Translations under genes and position numbers: made by a program
Source of the DNA: Pardosa pseudoannulata
Lineage: Eukaryota; Arthropoda; Arachnida; Araneae; Lycosidae
Assembly (NCBI GenBank): GCA_032207245.1
Contig: CM063498.1
Span: 59,959,536 to 60,023,535 of the forward strand
Direction: 5' to 3'
DNA length: 64,000 bases
Shown: positions 44,934 through 58,635 of the stretch, in pieces
Position numbering within the stretch: position 1 is the first letter of the stretch
Layout: every line of letters begins with the position of its first letter
Notes under the pieces: model-generated
Told to the model about the DNA's origin: nothing
Databases searched by the model: none
The model's input: the letters and a program-made list of their open reading frames with translations, nothing else

Positions 44934-47910
44934 TTAATGAATAAGATTTTATTTCTATATCCTGGAGAAAATCAACCCTGATTACACTGCGAGTTTTTCC
45001 CTTACATTCTTTGCTTTCGTGTAATAAATTGTCTCATCTTGCATACAAAAATGAGATTGAAAACACGGGACTAGTTTTAACATATACAAATTCCTTGATT
45101 TTTGCATCAATGAAAAAATATAAATTTCAATTTTCATTTTGAAATCTATTGTATGAGCCCATAGAATGTAAATCTATGCCTCCCAAAGATTCTGTAAGGA
45201 TTTTAAATTTAAAATTCCATGAATTTGAATAAGTCTTGAGGCGTTATTTGTATGATAGGTTGAAAACCACTGGTAAAGCTGAAACATGGAAGTGGAAATG
45301 TTTCAGTATTTGCTCAGAATGTTAAGGAGTAAGAGAGAATAAACGTTATAAATAAAACATATATGGAGATGTTAAATCTGCTCAAATTCCGTATACACAG
45401 TAGTTTAGTTTTTTATGGTCTTACTAAATAAAATCTTTCGTATTTTTGAAAGTTCTTAAACCAAAGTCAAGTTATACTGAAAACAATGTTTTTGTGCAGA
45501 ATCGAAATTCTGTGTGAGAAATTTACCGTGACTAGTTCTATGAAATGTATTTTAATCAATATTTCAACAATAATCTTTTAAAATATATTTTCTAATCATT
45601 TATAAAAGAAAACTGAAAAGAATAATTTATAAATATTGGATCTAAAAAGATTGAAAGCTAATCTCACAAACATTTATGTTTGACTTTTATCTTTGTTCAT
45701 TATTTCTATTAACATCCTAAATATTAAATAAAAACACAATTCGTGAATATTGTATTGATATAAAGATACTAAACCTTTCTAATGCATTAGTTCAAAAAAT
45801 GTAAACTGCATTCACAGTATCGGAGACTTTATAGGAGTATGGAGGCAAACAAATTATTGAGCATGAACCAGATAATTCTCAGCTGACAAACAAACCATAT
45901 TTTACCTGCCTCATAAAGCACTTTACAATTCTGGAAAATTAAAAATTTTACTGATCCCGCCATATGATAGTTAATGAAAAACATTTGATTTCTAAATCGT
46001 GGAGAAAATCAACCCTGATTATAAAAAATATGTGATATAAATGTATTTACACTGCGAGTTTTTCAATTACCTTCTTTATTTTTGTGTAATAAAGTGTCTC
46101 ATCTTGCATACAAAAATGAGATTGAAAACACGGGACTAGTTTTGACATATACAAATTCCTTGATTTTTGCATCAATGAAAAAATATAAATTTCTATTTTC
46201 ATATTTAAATATATTGGATGAGCCCATAGAATGTAAATCTATGCCTCCCAAAGATTCTGTTTAAATTTAAAATTCCATGAATTTGAATAAGTCTTGAGGC
46301 ATTATTTGTATGATAGATTGAAAACCACTTGTAAAGCTTAAACATGGAAGTGGAAATGTTTCAGTATTTGCTCAGAATATTAAGGAGTAAGAGAGAATAA
46401 ACGTTATAAATAAAAGATATATGGAGATGTTAAATCTGCTCAAATTCAGTATACATAGTAGTTTAGGTTTGGGTGGTCTTACTAAATAAAATCTTTCATA
46501 TTTTTGAAAGTTCTTAAACCAAAGTCAAGTTATACTGAAAGCAATATTTTTGTGCAGAATCGAAATTCTGTTCGAGAAATTTACTGGGACTAGTTCTATG
46601 GAATGTAATTTAATCAATATTTCAACAATAATCTTTTAAAATATATTTTCTAATCATTTATAAAAGAAAACTGAAAAGAATCATTTATAAATATTAGATC
46701 TAAAAAATTGAAAGTTAATCTCACAAACATTTATATTTGACTTTTATCTTTGTTCATTCTTTCTATTAACATCATAAATATTAAATAAAAACACAATTCG
46801 TGAATATTGTATTGATATAAAGATACTAAAGCCTTTCTAATGCATTAGTTCAAAAAATGTAAACTGCATTCACAGTATCGGAGACTTTAAAGGAGTATGG
46901 AGGTAAACAAATTATTGAGCATGAACCAGATAATTCTCAGCTGACAAACAAACCATTTTTTACCTGCCTCATAAAGTACTTTACAATTCTGGAAAATTAA
47001 AAATTTTACTGATCCCGTTTGATAGTTAATGAAAAAGATTTGATTTCTATATCGTGGAGAAAATCAACCCTGATTATAAAAAATATATGATTTAAATGTA
47101 TTTACACTGCGAGTTTCTCAATTACATTCTTTACTTTTGTGTAATAAATTGTCTCATCTTTCATACAAAAATGAGATTGAAAACACGGGACTAGTTTTGA
47201 CGTATACAAATTCCTTGATTTTTGCATCAATGAATAAATATAAATTTCTATTTTCATTTTTAAATCTATTGTATGAGCCCATAGAATGTATATGCCTCCC
47301 AAAGATACGTTGAAGATTTTAAATTTAAAATTCCATGAATTTGAATAAGTCTTGAGGCGTTATTTTCATGATAGGTTGAAAACCACTGGTAAAGTTAAAC
47401 ATGAAAGTGGAAATGTTTCAGTATTTGCTCAGAATATTAAGGAGTAAGAGAGAATAAACGTTATAAATAAAAGATATATGGAGATGTTAAATCTGCTCAA
47501 ATTCCGTATACATAGTAGTTTAGGTTTGGGTGGTCTTACTAAATAAAATCTTTCGTATTTTTGAAAGTTCTTAAACCAAACTCATGTTATACTGAAAAAA
47601 ATGTTTATGCGCAGAATCAAAATTCTGTGCGAGAAATTTGCTGTGACTATTTTTGTGAAATATATTTAAATTAATATTTGAACGATAGTCTTTTAAAATA
47701 TATTTTTTAATCATTTATAAAAGAAAATTTTGAATAATAATTTATAAAGATTGTACCTAAACAGATTGAAAATTAATATCGCATGCATTTATGTTCGAAT
47801 TTTATCTTCGTTCAATCTTTCCATTAACATCATAAATATTAAATAAAAACACATTTTGTGAATAATGTATTGCTATAAAGATACTAAAGCCTTTCTAATA
47901 CATTAGTTCA
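44751..47910. repeat. ~1.05 kb tandem triplication containing the Helitron 3' end
   Basis: Units begin at 44751, 45801 and 46857 with AACTGC..ACAGTATCGG. Each holds the last ~180 bp of the Helitron, the spacer right half and the first satellite monomer. In the second and third units the Helitron terminus has lost its CGGGCTATATGC segment (TATGATAGTTAATG; the third is further eroded). The third unit runs into ordinary ~600-bp monomers at about 47910. Confidence 0.9.
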
Positions 47911-50900
47911 AAAATGTAAAACTAGAGTTCCAAATATTTTACAAGTATTTTAAAATTAAAATTGTATGAATCTGAATAAGTTTTGTGGCGAAAACCTAAG
48001 ATAGGGTAGTAGCATCATAGGGTGAAACTTGAAGTGGAAATCTTTCTATATTTGCTTAGAGTATTAAAGAGGATATAAATGCGAGGTAAAAATTTAAATG
48101 CAAATGATAAAAATATTGGATTTCTCTATTTTTTATAATCTTCCTAAAAAATCTTTTTTTCTGAAACTTTTTGAGCCAAAGTCAGCATGATATATTCAAT
48201 AAAATCGTTACTCTTAGAAATGACATACAGAACAAAGCATCTATTGTGACTATTTCTATTAGCTTTACATTCACCAATATCTGAGAAAGTATTTATTAAA
48301 TTTAATTAATGATTATTTATTAAAACGTTATTTGATCTATATTGTATTCGATTGAAAAATAATTTTGGAAACAGTTCTGTTTGAATTTTATCTTTGTTCT
48401 TTCTCTACAGTAACATCTTAAATATTACGAAAACAGCAATTCGTCGCATATTAAAATCGCTATAAAGATACTAATATCTTTCTTATACATTAGCTCAAAA
48501 AATGTAAATCTATCGTTCCAAATATTCTTCAGTGGTTTTAAATTTTAAATTCTATGAATCTGAATAAGTATTGTGGTATTATCAAAAGTCGTATGATAGG
48601 TTGAAAACCTATGATAGGGTAGTCGCATGATAGGGTGAAACTTAAAAGTGGAAATCTCTATATTTGTTTAGCGTATTAAAGAGTAAGAGGAAATAAATGC
48701 TAGGTAAAAATATAAATATAAATGTTAAAAATATTGAATTTCGGTAAATGCAGTAGACTGGTTTTTTTATGATCCTTCTAAAAAATCTTTTTTTCTGAAA
48801 CGTCATTAAACCAAAGTCAGCATGATCTATTCAAAATAATAGTTACTCCTAGAAATGACATTCAGTACAAAACATCTCGCTGTGACTATTTCTATTAGCT
48901 ATATATTAACCAATATCTGAACAAGTATTTTTTGAACATAATTAATAATTATTTATACAAAGGTTATTTGATCTATATTACTTTCGATTGAAAAATAATT
49001 TTGGAAAGAGTTCTGTTTGAATTTTATCTTTGTACTTTCTCTACAATCGTAAATATTAAGAAAAACTCAATTCGTGGCATAGTGGATCGCTATAAAGATA
49101 AAGTATTTCTCATACATTTTTCAAAATATGTAAATCTATTGTTCCAAATATTCTTCAGTGGTTTTAAATTTAAAATTATATGAATTTGAATAAGTCTTGT
49201 GGAGTTATTAAAAGTCGTATGATAGGTTGTAAAACTATGATAGAGTAGTTGCATGATAGGATTAAACTTGAAACTTAAAATCTTTTTATATTTGCTTAGC
49301 GTGTTAAAGAGTAAGAAGAAATAAATGCTGGGTAAAAATATAAAAATGTTTAAAATATTGAATTTTAGTATATGCAGAAGTAAATTTTTTTATGATCTTT
49401 CTAAAAAATCTTTTTTTCTGAAACTTCTTAAACCAAAGTCAGCATGATCTGTTCAGTAAAATCGTTACTCCTAGAAATGATATTCAGAACAAAACATCGA
49501 CTGTGACTATTTATATTAACTGTATATTCACCAATACATGAACCAGTATTAAGTATAATTAATAATTATTTATAAAAACGTTATTTGATCTATACAGATG
49601 GAAAAATAATTTTGGAAAAGTTTTGTTTGAATTTTATCTTTGTTTTTTCTCTACACTAACATCTTAAATATTACGAAAACGTAATTTGTGGTATATTGTA
49701 TCGCTATAAAGATACTAAAGTCTTTCTAATACATTAGTTCGAAAAATGTAATTGTGGCGTTCCAAATATTGCTTAATGATGTAAAATTTAATATTCTATG
49801 AATCTGAATAAGTATTGTGCAATTATCAAAAGTCGTATGATAGGTTGAAAACCTATGATAGGGTAGTCGCATGATAGAGTGAAACTTAAAAATGGAAATC
49901 TTTCTATATTTGCTTAGAGTATTAAAGAATAAGAGGAAATAAATGCTAAGTAAAAATATAAATATAAATGTTAAAAATATTGAATTTCAGTAAATGCAGT
50001 AGTCTAGCTTTTTTATGATCTTTCTAAAAAATCTTTTTTTCTGAAACGTCTTAAACCAAAGTCAGCATGATCTATTCAATAAAATAGTTACTCCTAGAAA
50101 TGGCATTCAGTACAAAACATCTGCTGTGGCTATTTCTATTAACTATATATTCACCAATATCTGAGCAAGTATTTATTAAGTATAATTAATAATTATTTAT
50201 AAAAACGTTATTTGATCTACACAGATTGAAAAATAATTTTGGAAATAGTTCTGTTTTAATTTTATCTTTGTTCTTTCTCTACAATCTTAAATATTACGAA
50301 AAACTCAATTCGTGGCATAGTGGATCGCTATAAAGATACTAAAGTATATCTAATACCTTTTTTCAAACTATGTAAATCTATCGTTCTAAATATTCTTCTG
50401 TGGTTTTAAATTTAGAGTTCTATGAATCTGAATAAGTCTTGTGGCGTTATCAAAAATCATATGATAGGATTAAAATCACTGGTAAAGGTTAAAATGTTTA
50501 TGTGGAAATATTTTCATATTTTCCTAGCGTATTTAAGAGTAAAAGGAAATACATCCTAAGAAAATATATAAATAAAAATGTTAAAAATATTGAATTTCAA
50601 TATATGTAATAGTCTCGTTTTTATGATCTTCCTAAAATAATATTTTCTTTTTTCTGAAACTTCGTAATTCAAAGTCAGCATTATCTATTGAATAAATCAG
50701 TTACGCGTGGAAAATATTGAGTACAAAACATCTACTGTGACTATTTTTATTAACGATTTATTCATCAATATCTGAGCAAGTATTTTTAAAAATATTTTAG
50801 GATCATTTTTAAAAAAGTGATTGAATCTCAATACATTGAAAAATAATCTGGAACACATTTCTATTTGAATTTTATCTTTGTTGTTTCTCTCCATTAACAT

Positions 50901-50984
50901 CTTAAATATTACGAAAAACACAATTACTGACGTATTGTATCTCTTAAAAGATGCTAAAACTTTTTTAATATTTGATTTCTTTCA

Positions 50985-51140
50985 GAGGCGGTATTTGAGG
51001 TGACATGTAGACTAAATAACAGATAAATGACAAATCCCTAGAAGAAATAGAGTATATTACGTACATGAAATTTGTTTTATTAAATAGGAGATGCATAGAA
51101 TATCTTTTATAAACGGTAAAACCTGGGATAATTTCTCTTC
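50985..51140. repeat. Partial spacer module within array 1
   Basis: GAGGTGACATGTAGACTAAA, AAATCCCTAGAAGAAATAGA and GGAGATGCATAGAATATC match the left edge of the spacers starting near 54670 and 61650. After about 155 bp the ~600-bp monomer resumes, so most of this spacer has been lost. Confidence 0.75.
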
Positions 51141-53388
51141 GTATGCAGTTGTCTAATTTTTTATGATTTTTCTAAAAAATCTTTTTTTTTTCTGAAACTT
51201 CTTAAATGAAAGTTAGCTATCTATTCAAAGTTAGCTGATCTATTCAATAAAATAGTTACTCCTAGAAGGGACATTCAGTACAAAACATCTACTGTGACTA
51301 TTTCTATTAACTATATATTCACCAATACATGAGCAAGTATTAGTTAAGTATAATTTATAATTATTTATAGAAATGTTATTCGATCTATACAGACTGAAAA
51401 ATAATTTTTGAAAGAGTTCTGTTTGTATTTTATCTTTACTTTTTCTCTACATTAACATCTTAAATGTTACGAAAAACACAATTCATGGCATATTAGATCG
51501 CTGTAAAGATACTAAAGTCTTTCTAATACATTAGTTCGAAAAATGTAAATGTGGAGTTCCAAATATTGCTTAATAATTTAAAATTTTAAATTCTATGAAT
51601 CTGAATTAGACTTTTGGCGTTATCGAAAGTCGTATGATAGGTGAAAACATATGACAGGGTAGTCGTATGATAGGGTGAAACTTGAAAGTGAAAATCTTTC
51701 TATATTTGCTTAGCTTATTAAAGATTAAGAAGAAATAAATGCTAGGTAAAAATATAAATAAAAATTTTAAAAATATTGAACTTCGGTATATGCAGTAGTC
51801 TATTTTTTATGATTTTCCAAAAAAATCTTTCCTTTTAAACGTATGAAAAAAAAGTCAGCATAATCTTTTCAATAAAATCATTACTCCTAGAAATGGCATT
51901 CAGAACAAAACATCTATTGTGACTATTTCTATTAACTATATATTCTTCAATATCTGAAGAAGTATTTATTAAGTATAATTAATAATTATTTATAAAAACG
52001 TTATTTGAACTATACAGATTGAAAAATAATTTTGAAAGAAGTTCTGTTTGAATTTTATGTTTGTTATTTCTCTACACTAACATCTTAAATATTACAAAAA
52101 ACGCAATTCGTGGTATATTGTATCACTATAAAGATACTAAAGTCTTTCCAATACATTAGTTCGAAAAATGTAAATGTGGCTTTCCAAATATTGCTTAATG
52201 ATTTAAAATTGAAAATTCTATCAAGCTAAATAAGTCTTGTGCCGTTATCGAATGTTGTATGATAGGTTGAAAACCAATGGTAAAAGGTGAAAAATTGACG
52301 TGGAAATCTTTCCATATTTGTCTCGCATGTTAAAGTGTAATGAGAAATAAATGCAAGAAAAAAATATAAATAAAAATGTTAAAAATATTGATATTTAGTA
52401 TATGTGGTAGTCTTGTTTTTTATGGTCTTAGTAAAAACATATTTTCGTTTTTTTTAAACTTTATCAATTAAAATCAGCATGTTCTATTGAAGAAAATGTT
52501 TACGTGTTGAGTTAAAATTTACTACAAAACATTTACTGTGACTATTTCTATATATTCACGAATATCTGAGCAGGTATTCATTAAGTATAATTAATAATTA
52601 TTTATAAAAAACGTTATTTGATGTATACAGATTGAAAGATAATTTTGAAAAAAATTCTGCTTGAATTTTATCTTTGTTTTTTCTCTACATTAACATCTTA
52701 AGTAATACGAAGAACGGAATTCGTTGTATATTATATAACTAAAAAGATACAAAAGTATTTTTAATACATTAGTTCGAAAAATGTAAATGTGGCGCTCCAA
52801 ATATTCCTTAATGATTTAAAATTTAATATTCTATGAATCTGATTAAGTCTTGGGGCGTTATCGAATGTTGTATGATAGGTAGAAAACCAATGGTAAGGGG
52901 TAAAAAATTGATGTGGAAATCATTCCATATTTGCCTAACGTATTAAGGAGTGAAAGGAAATAAATGCTAGCAAAAACATAAATAAAACTGTTAAAAATAT
53001 TGAATTTTAGTGTATGTAGTATTCTAGATTTTTATGGTCTTACTTAGCACATATTTTCGTATTTTAAAATTTCCTTAACCAAAGTCAGCATGTTCTATTC
53101 AATAAAATCGTTACGTGTAGAAAGAAATTCAGTTCAAAACATCTACTGGGACTATTTCTATTAACTATGTATTCATCAATACCTGATCAAGTATTTTTAA
53201 AAATATTTTATAATCATTTATGGAAAAGTGACTGAATCTAAATGCATTGAAAACGAATCTCGGAAACATTTTATATTTTAATTTTATCTTTCTTCTTTCT
53301 CTCCATTCACATCTTAAATATTACGAAAAACGCAATTCGTTGAATAATTGTATCAATATAAAGATTTTAAAGCCGTTCTAATAAATTA

Positions 53389-54200
53389 GTTCGATAAATG
53401 TAAATGTGGTGATTCAAAATTTAAAATTCTACGAATCTGAATAAATCCTGTGGCTTTATCAAAAGTTATATAATAGTTTTAAAACCACTGGTAAAGGGTA
53501 AAATGTGGATGTGGAAATATTTCTAATTCTTTATAATACATTAGTTCGAAAAATATAAATTTGGCCTTCCAAATATTCTTAATGGCTTAAAATTTAAAAT
53601 TCTACGAATCTGAATAAATCTTATGCTTTATCAAAAGTTGTATAATAGTTTTAAAACCACAGGTAAAGGGTAAAATATGGATGTGGAAATCTTTCTAATA
53701 TATTAGTTCGAAAAATGTAAGTGTGGCCTTCGAAATATTCTTAATGGCTTAAAATTTAAAATTCTACGAATCTGAATAAATCTTATGGCTTTATCAAAAG
53801 TTGTATAATAGTTTTAAAACCACAGGTAAAGGGTAAAATATGGATGTGGAAATCTTTCTAATATATTAGTTCGAAAAATATAAATGTGGCCTTCCAAATA
53901 TTCTTAATGGCTTAAAATTTAAAATTCTACGAATCTGAATAAATCTTATGGCTTTATCAAAAGTTGTATAATAGTTTTAAAACCTTTGGTAAAGGGTAAA
54001 ATGTGGATGTGGAAATCTTTCTAATTCTTTCTACTATATTAGTTCGAAAAATGTAAATGTGGTCTTCCAAATATTCTTAATGGCTTAAAATTTAGAATTC
54101 TACGAATCTGAATAAATCTTATGGCTTTATCAAAAGTTGTATAATAGTTTTAAAACCTTTGGTAAAGGGTAAAATGTGGATGTGGAAATCTTTCTAATAT
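53389..54200. repeat. ~162-bp sub-repeat expansion inside a monomer
   Basis: About five tandem copies starting near 53389, 53543, 53704, 53866 and 54042, each running from TTAGTTCGAAAAATGTAA through CTACGAATCTGAATAAATC to GGATGTGGAAATCTTTCTAA. They are a portion of the ~600-bp monomer amplified on its own, which lengthens this monomer to about 1.27 kb. Confidence 0.9.
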
Positions 54201-54669
54201 TTCGTAAGTGGTTAAGTGTGAGAGAAAATAAACGCAAGGAAAAAAATATAAATGAAAATGTTAAAAATATTGAATTTCAATATATATGTAGTAGACTTGT
54301 TTTTTATGGTCTTACTAAAAACATATTTTTGTTTTTTTTTAAACTTTCTCAATCAAAATCAACATGTTCTATTGAAGAAAATGTTTACGTGTAAAGTCGA
54401 AATTTACTACGAAACATTTACTGTGACTATTTCTATCAACTATATATTTATTAATATATGAGCAAATATTTTTAAAAATATATTTAATAATCATTCATAA
54501 AAAAGTGAATGCATCTAAAATGATTGAAAAATAATCTCGGAAAAAGTTTTTTTTGAATGTTTGTTTTTTCTTTCCATTAGTATCTTAAGTATTAAGAAAA
54601 ACATAATTCTTGACACGTTGTACCGCCAGAAAGACACTAAAACATTTCTAATACCTTAGTTCGTTCAGA

Positions 54670-55413
54670 GAAGGTATTTCAGATGACAAAAGTGACAAAT
54701 CCCTAGAAGAAATGGAGTATCTTAGGTACATGAAATTTGTTGTATTGGAGTGGAGTCGCGTAGAATGCCTTACGTGAAAAGCAAAACATTATTGGAGTGG
54801 GATATATCCTTTCGTTATTACCGAAAATGAACAAAATATTCATCTGTAATTGGTATTGTTGACATTTCTTGTGAATTGTAAGATTGGCAATGGTTTTTAT
54901 AAAGGATATTTACCATTCGGTCGAGACCTTACTTTGAATTCTTAGCCAATGGAAATGTTTTAAAATTTCTTAGTCCATGATATCTTATAAGAATTTATTA
55001 AATTTGATATACAACATTCTGCTTTTTTAGTTGGATTTTAAAAGCACTGATTACATTTTTTTATTCTTTTGGAATATAATCCCATAGGTGCTTTACATTT
55101 CTTGTCAATATCACCGATATATCAAAGATATTTGATTCAATTTTAAAATTAAAAGTTTAAACGATTTTTACACCTTCCGATATCTTACTCTGCATTTATA
55201 AAATGACTTTATCTTCAAACGTAAGATATATTTAAAGCAAAAGTAAAAGAAATAAAAGTTGATTCTTATTTCACAAACCTTTGTTAGAAGCTAAAGTTGC
55301 TTACTGCATAAATATAAAGATTTATGCAATAAAGATTGTCCTCGGAATGTAATTATAACGTATTGCCGATGCATAAGCAAATTTCATGCATTCATTTGAG
55401 ATCTTTCTCAAAC

Positions 55414-55469
<56 letters not shown>

Positions 55470-55760
55470 CTATCTATTGTGAAAAATTTAATTAAAAAGG
55501 AATGAATAAAGCTAGATTTATACACCCTAAAGAAAATCAATGCTGATTAGGAAATATTCGATCAAAATGCATTAACTGTTTTTGTCAGTTTTTCCCTTTT
55601 CATTTTTTTGCATTTGACTAATAAAGACCTTATCTTGCATACAAAGATGGCATAGAAAACCCGGGACTATTTTTGACATATGCTAAATTCTTGACTTTTC
55701 CATGAATGGAAAAATATAACTTTTTTTTTTTTTTTTCATTTTCAAGCTTATTGTATGAAA
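54670..55760. repeat. Macrosatellite spacer module 2
   Basis: Full module: left edge GATGACAAAAGTGACAAATC, middle TATTACCGAAAATGAACAAA and ATCTGTAATTGGTATTGTTG, right part CATGCATTCATTTGAGATC, an (AT)n tract at 55419-55467, then AAGAAAATCAATGCTGATTA. It is aligned with 61650-62740. Confidence 0.85.
55419..55467. repeat. (AT)n tract
   Basis: About 49 bp of alternating TA inside spacer module 2, at the place where spacer 3 has only TATATATTCATACG. Confidence 0.95.
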
Positions 55761-58138
55761 CCGAGGAATGTGAATCTGGCTTTCCAAATATTTTTCAAGG
55801 ATTTTAAATTTCAAAAATAAAGTCTTGTGGTAAAAAGTCGTATGATAGGTTGAAAACCACTAGTATAGGGTGAAACTTGGAAGTGGAAGTCTTTTCATAT
55901 TTGCTTAGCGTATTAAAGAGTAAGAGAAAATAAATGCTACGAAGAAATATAAATAAAAGTTTTAAAAATATGGAATTTTAGTATATGTAGTAGTCTAGTT
56001 TTTTTATGGTTTTACTAAAAATCCATTTCGCTTTTCTGAAACTGCTTAAACCAAATTCAACATGTTTTATTCAAGAAAATGTTAACCCGTAAAGCAGAAA
56101 TTCATCATATAGTATTTACTGACACTATTTCTATTAACTATATGTTTATCAATATCTTAGCAATTATTTTTCAAAAATATTTTCTAATCATTTATAAAAA
56201 AAGTAATTGAATTGAAACAGGTTAAAAAATAAACTCGGAAATATTTTTCTTTGAATTTCACCTTTTTTGTTTCTCTCCACTAACATTTTAAATATTCAAC
56301 AGAAACGCAATTCATAAAATATTGTATTGATATAGAGGTACAAAAGTCTTTATAATACATTAATACAAAAAAATTTAAATCTGGCGTTCCAAATATTTTA
56401 CAATGATTTTAAATTAAAAATTTTTTGAATATGTATAAAGTCTTGTGGCTTTATCAAAAGTCGTATAATAGATTAAAAACCATTAGTATAGGGTGAAATT
56501 TGGAAGTGGAAGTCTTTTCATATTTGCTTAGTGTATTAAAGAGTAAGAGGAAATAAATGCTAGGTAAAAAGTAAATAAAAGTGTTAAAATATGGGATTTC
56601 AGTATATGTAGTAGTATAGTTTTTTGTGGTTTTACTAAAAATCCATTTCGTTTTACTGAAACGTCTTAAACCAAAGTCAGCAATATTTATTCAAGAAAAT
56701 GTTAACGCGTAGAACTGAAATTCATTATATAGCATTTACTGACACTATTTTTATTAACTATATGTTTATCAATATCTTAGCAAGTATTTTTCAAAAATAT
56801 TTATTAATCATTATAAGAAAGTGATTGAATTAAAACAGATCGAAAAAATAATCTCGGAAATATTTTTCTTTGAATTTCACCTTCGTTGTTTCTCTCCACT
56901 AACGTCTTAAACATACAACAAAAATACGATTCGTAAAATATTGTATTGCTTTAAAGAAACTAAAGTCTAATAGATTAATTCGAAAACAGTAAATCTGGCG
57001 TTCCAAATATTTTTCAAGGATTTAAAGTTTAAATTTCTACGGATCTTAACAAGTCTTGTGGAGTTATCAAAAGTCGGGTGATAGGTTTAAAATCACTGGT
57101 AAAGGGTGAAAGGTTGATGTGGAAATCTTTGCATATTTGCCTAGATTATTAAAGAGTAAAGGGGAAAAATAAATAAAAATGTTAAAAATATTGATTTCAG
57201 TATAAGTTTAGTTTTTATGGTCTTACTAAAATTATCTTTTCGATTTTCTGGAAATTCCTAAACCAAATTCGGCATTTCTATTCAATAAAAATCATTAAGA
57301 GTAGAAATGAAATTTAGTACAAAATATCTCCTATGACTATTTCTATTAACTATAAATTCATTAATATCTGAACAAGTAGTTTTAAAACATTTTATAATAT
57401 ATATAAAATGATTGAATCTAAATACATTAAAAAATAATCTCGGAAACATTTCTGTTTGAATTTTGTCTCTGTTCTTCCAATGCATTAACATCTTAAATAT
57501 CACGAAAACCCCAATTCGTGATGCATTGTATCGCTATAAAAGACTTCCTAATACATTAGTTCGAAAAATGTAAATCTAGCGTTCCAAATATTCTTCAGTG
57601 GTTTTAAATTTAAAATTCTATGAATCTGAATAAGTCTTGTGACGTTACCGTTGTAAATGAGGTTGAAAACCACTGGTAAATTGTAAAATGTTGATATGGA
57701 AATCTTTCTATATTTGCCTAGCGTATTAAAAAGTAAAAGGAAATAAACGCTAGAAAAAAATATAAACAAAAATGTAAAAAATATTGAATCTCAGTATATG
57801 TAGTCGTCTAGTATGTATGGTCTTCCTAAAGTAATATTTTCGCTTTTCTGAAACTTTCTAAACCAATGTCAGCATGTTTTTTATATTTAACAAATTCGTT
57901 ACGCATAGGAATGAAATTCAGTACAAAACATCTACTGTGACAATTTCTATTAATTATATATTTATCAATATCTGAGCAAGTGTTTTTAAAAATATTTTAT
58001 AATCATTTATAAAAAAGTGATTGAATCTAAATGCATTGAAAAATAATCTCGGAAATATTTCTGTTTAAATTTTTGTCTTTGTTCTTTCTCTCCATTCACA
58101 TCTTAAATATTACGAAAGGCACAATTCATGACATATTG

Positions 58139-58635
58139 CAGGGGTGGCCAAGTTCCTTGATAGTACGAGCCATTTTTCAATCTTTGAAAATTTTCGCGAG
58201 GGGCAATTAAATACGTATTAAAAAGATATGCAAAACATTTATTAAAAATTTTTTCAAAGAAATTATATTCATTGAATATCATTCGAAAATTTTCCGTCCT
58301 TTAATTTTCAAAGAAAATTTTGTATTATCGACGATTTTTTGCATTAGTGCGATTGTAATTTATAATCTGTTACACAGTTTTCATAACATCAGGATATTTC
58401 AAATATTTTGTAACGAGATGTTTTCGTTGAATTACTCTGTGAATTGATATAATTTGTGGAATTTGAGAATCATCTCTTAAAAGCCAATGTTTTTTTACCC
58501 AGCACTGCCGGAGCTTCATCAGTTGTAATACAATAACACAAAAGGAAAAAGGATATCGGGTAAATTTATCTAGAGCCACAAATAATCCTTCAAAGAGCCG
58601 CATGTGGCTCGCGAGCCGCAGTTTGGCAACCCCTG
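58139..58635 (-). mobile_element. hAT element (CAGGGGT termini) in the satellite
   Basis: Termini CAGGGGTGGCCAA and, inverted, CAGGGGTTGCCAA with GGCTCGCGAGCC just inside, typical of hAT elements related to Charlie/SPIN types. The flanking 8-bp target is ACATATTG (58131-58138) and GCATATTG (58636-58643), one mismatch. Other monomers read GGCATATTGTATCGC at this site, giving the empty form. At 497 bp it is internally deleted. Confidence 0.93.
58370..58535 (-). pseudogene. hAT transposase fragment
   Basis: The minus strand encodes ITTDEAPAVLGKK (about 58530-58490), corresponding to the hAT transposase motif T-D-G-A-P-A-M-x-G. After a frameshift it reads QIPQIISIHRVIQRKHLVTK, corresponding to the C-x-I-H-R-x-x-L segment that follows in intact enzymes. 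The catalytic Asp of the first motif is present, but the next residue is Glu rather than Gly. The BED zinc finger and the C-terminal dimerisation domain are absent. Confidence 0.78.

Larger units (their letters stand above)
43090..45100. repeat. Macrosatellite spacer module 1, split by a Helitron
   Basis: The flanks 43090-43449 and 44934-45100 together match the right part of the spacers at 54670-55760 and 61650-62740. Shared words include TTTTATGCATTCATTTGAG, TTTCTCGAACAACTTTGAG, CCTGGAGAAAATCAACCCTG, AAAATGAGATTGAAAACACG and TTGATTTTTGCATCAATGA. The Helitron at 43450-44933 sits between the halves. Confidence 0.8.
45100..54670. repeat. ~600-bp satellite, array 1
   Basis: Monomers of about 600-640 bp (1.05 kb for the first three) are marked by AAACCAAAGTCAGCATGATC at about 45460, 46515, 47572, 48170, 48807, 49427, 50050, 50667, 51205, 51845, 52470, 53075 and 54345. 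Each also has CATTAGTTCGAAAAATGTAA, TCTGAATAAGTCTTGTGG, AGTCGTATGATAGGTTGAAA, AGAGTAAGAGGAAATAAATG, ATCTACTGTGACTATTTCTA and ATCTTAAATATTACGAAAA. No conserved open frame exists; the short frames in it are incidental. Confidence 0.93.
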
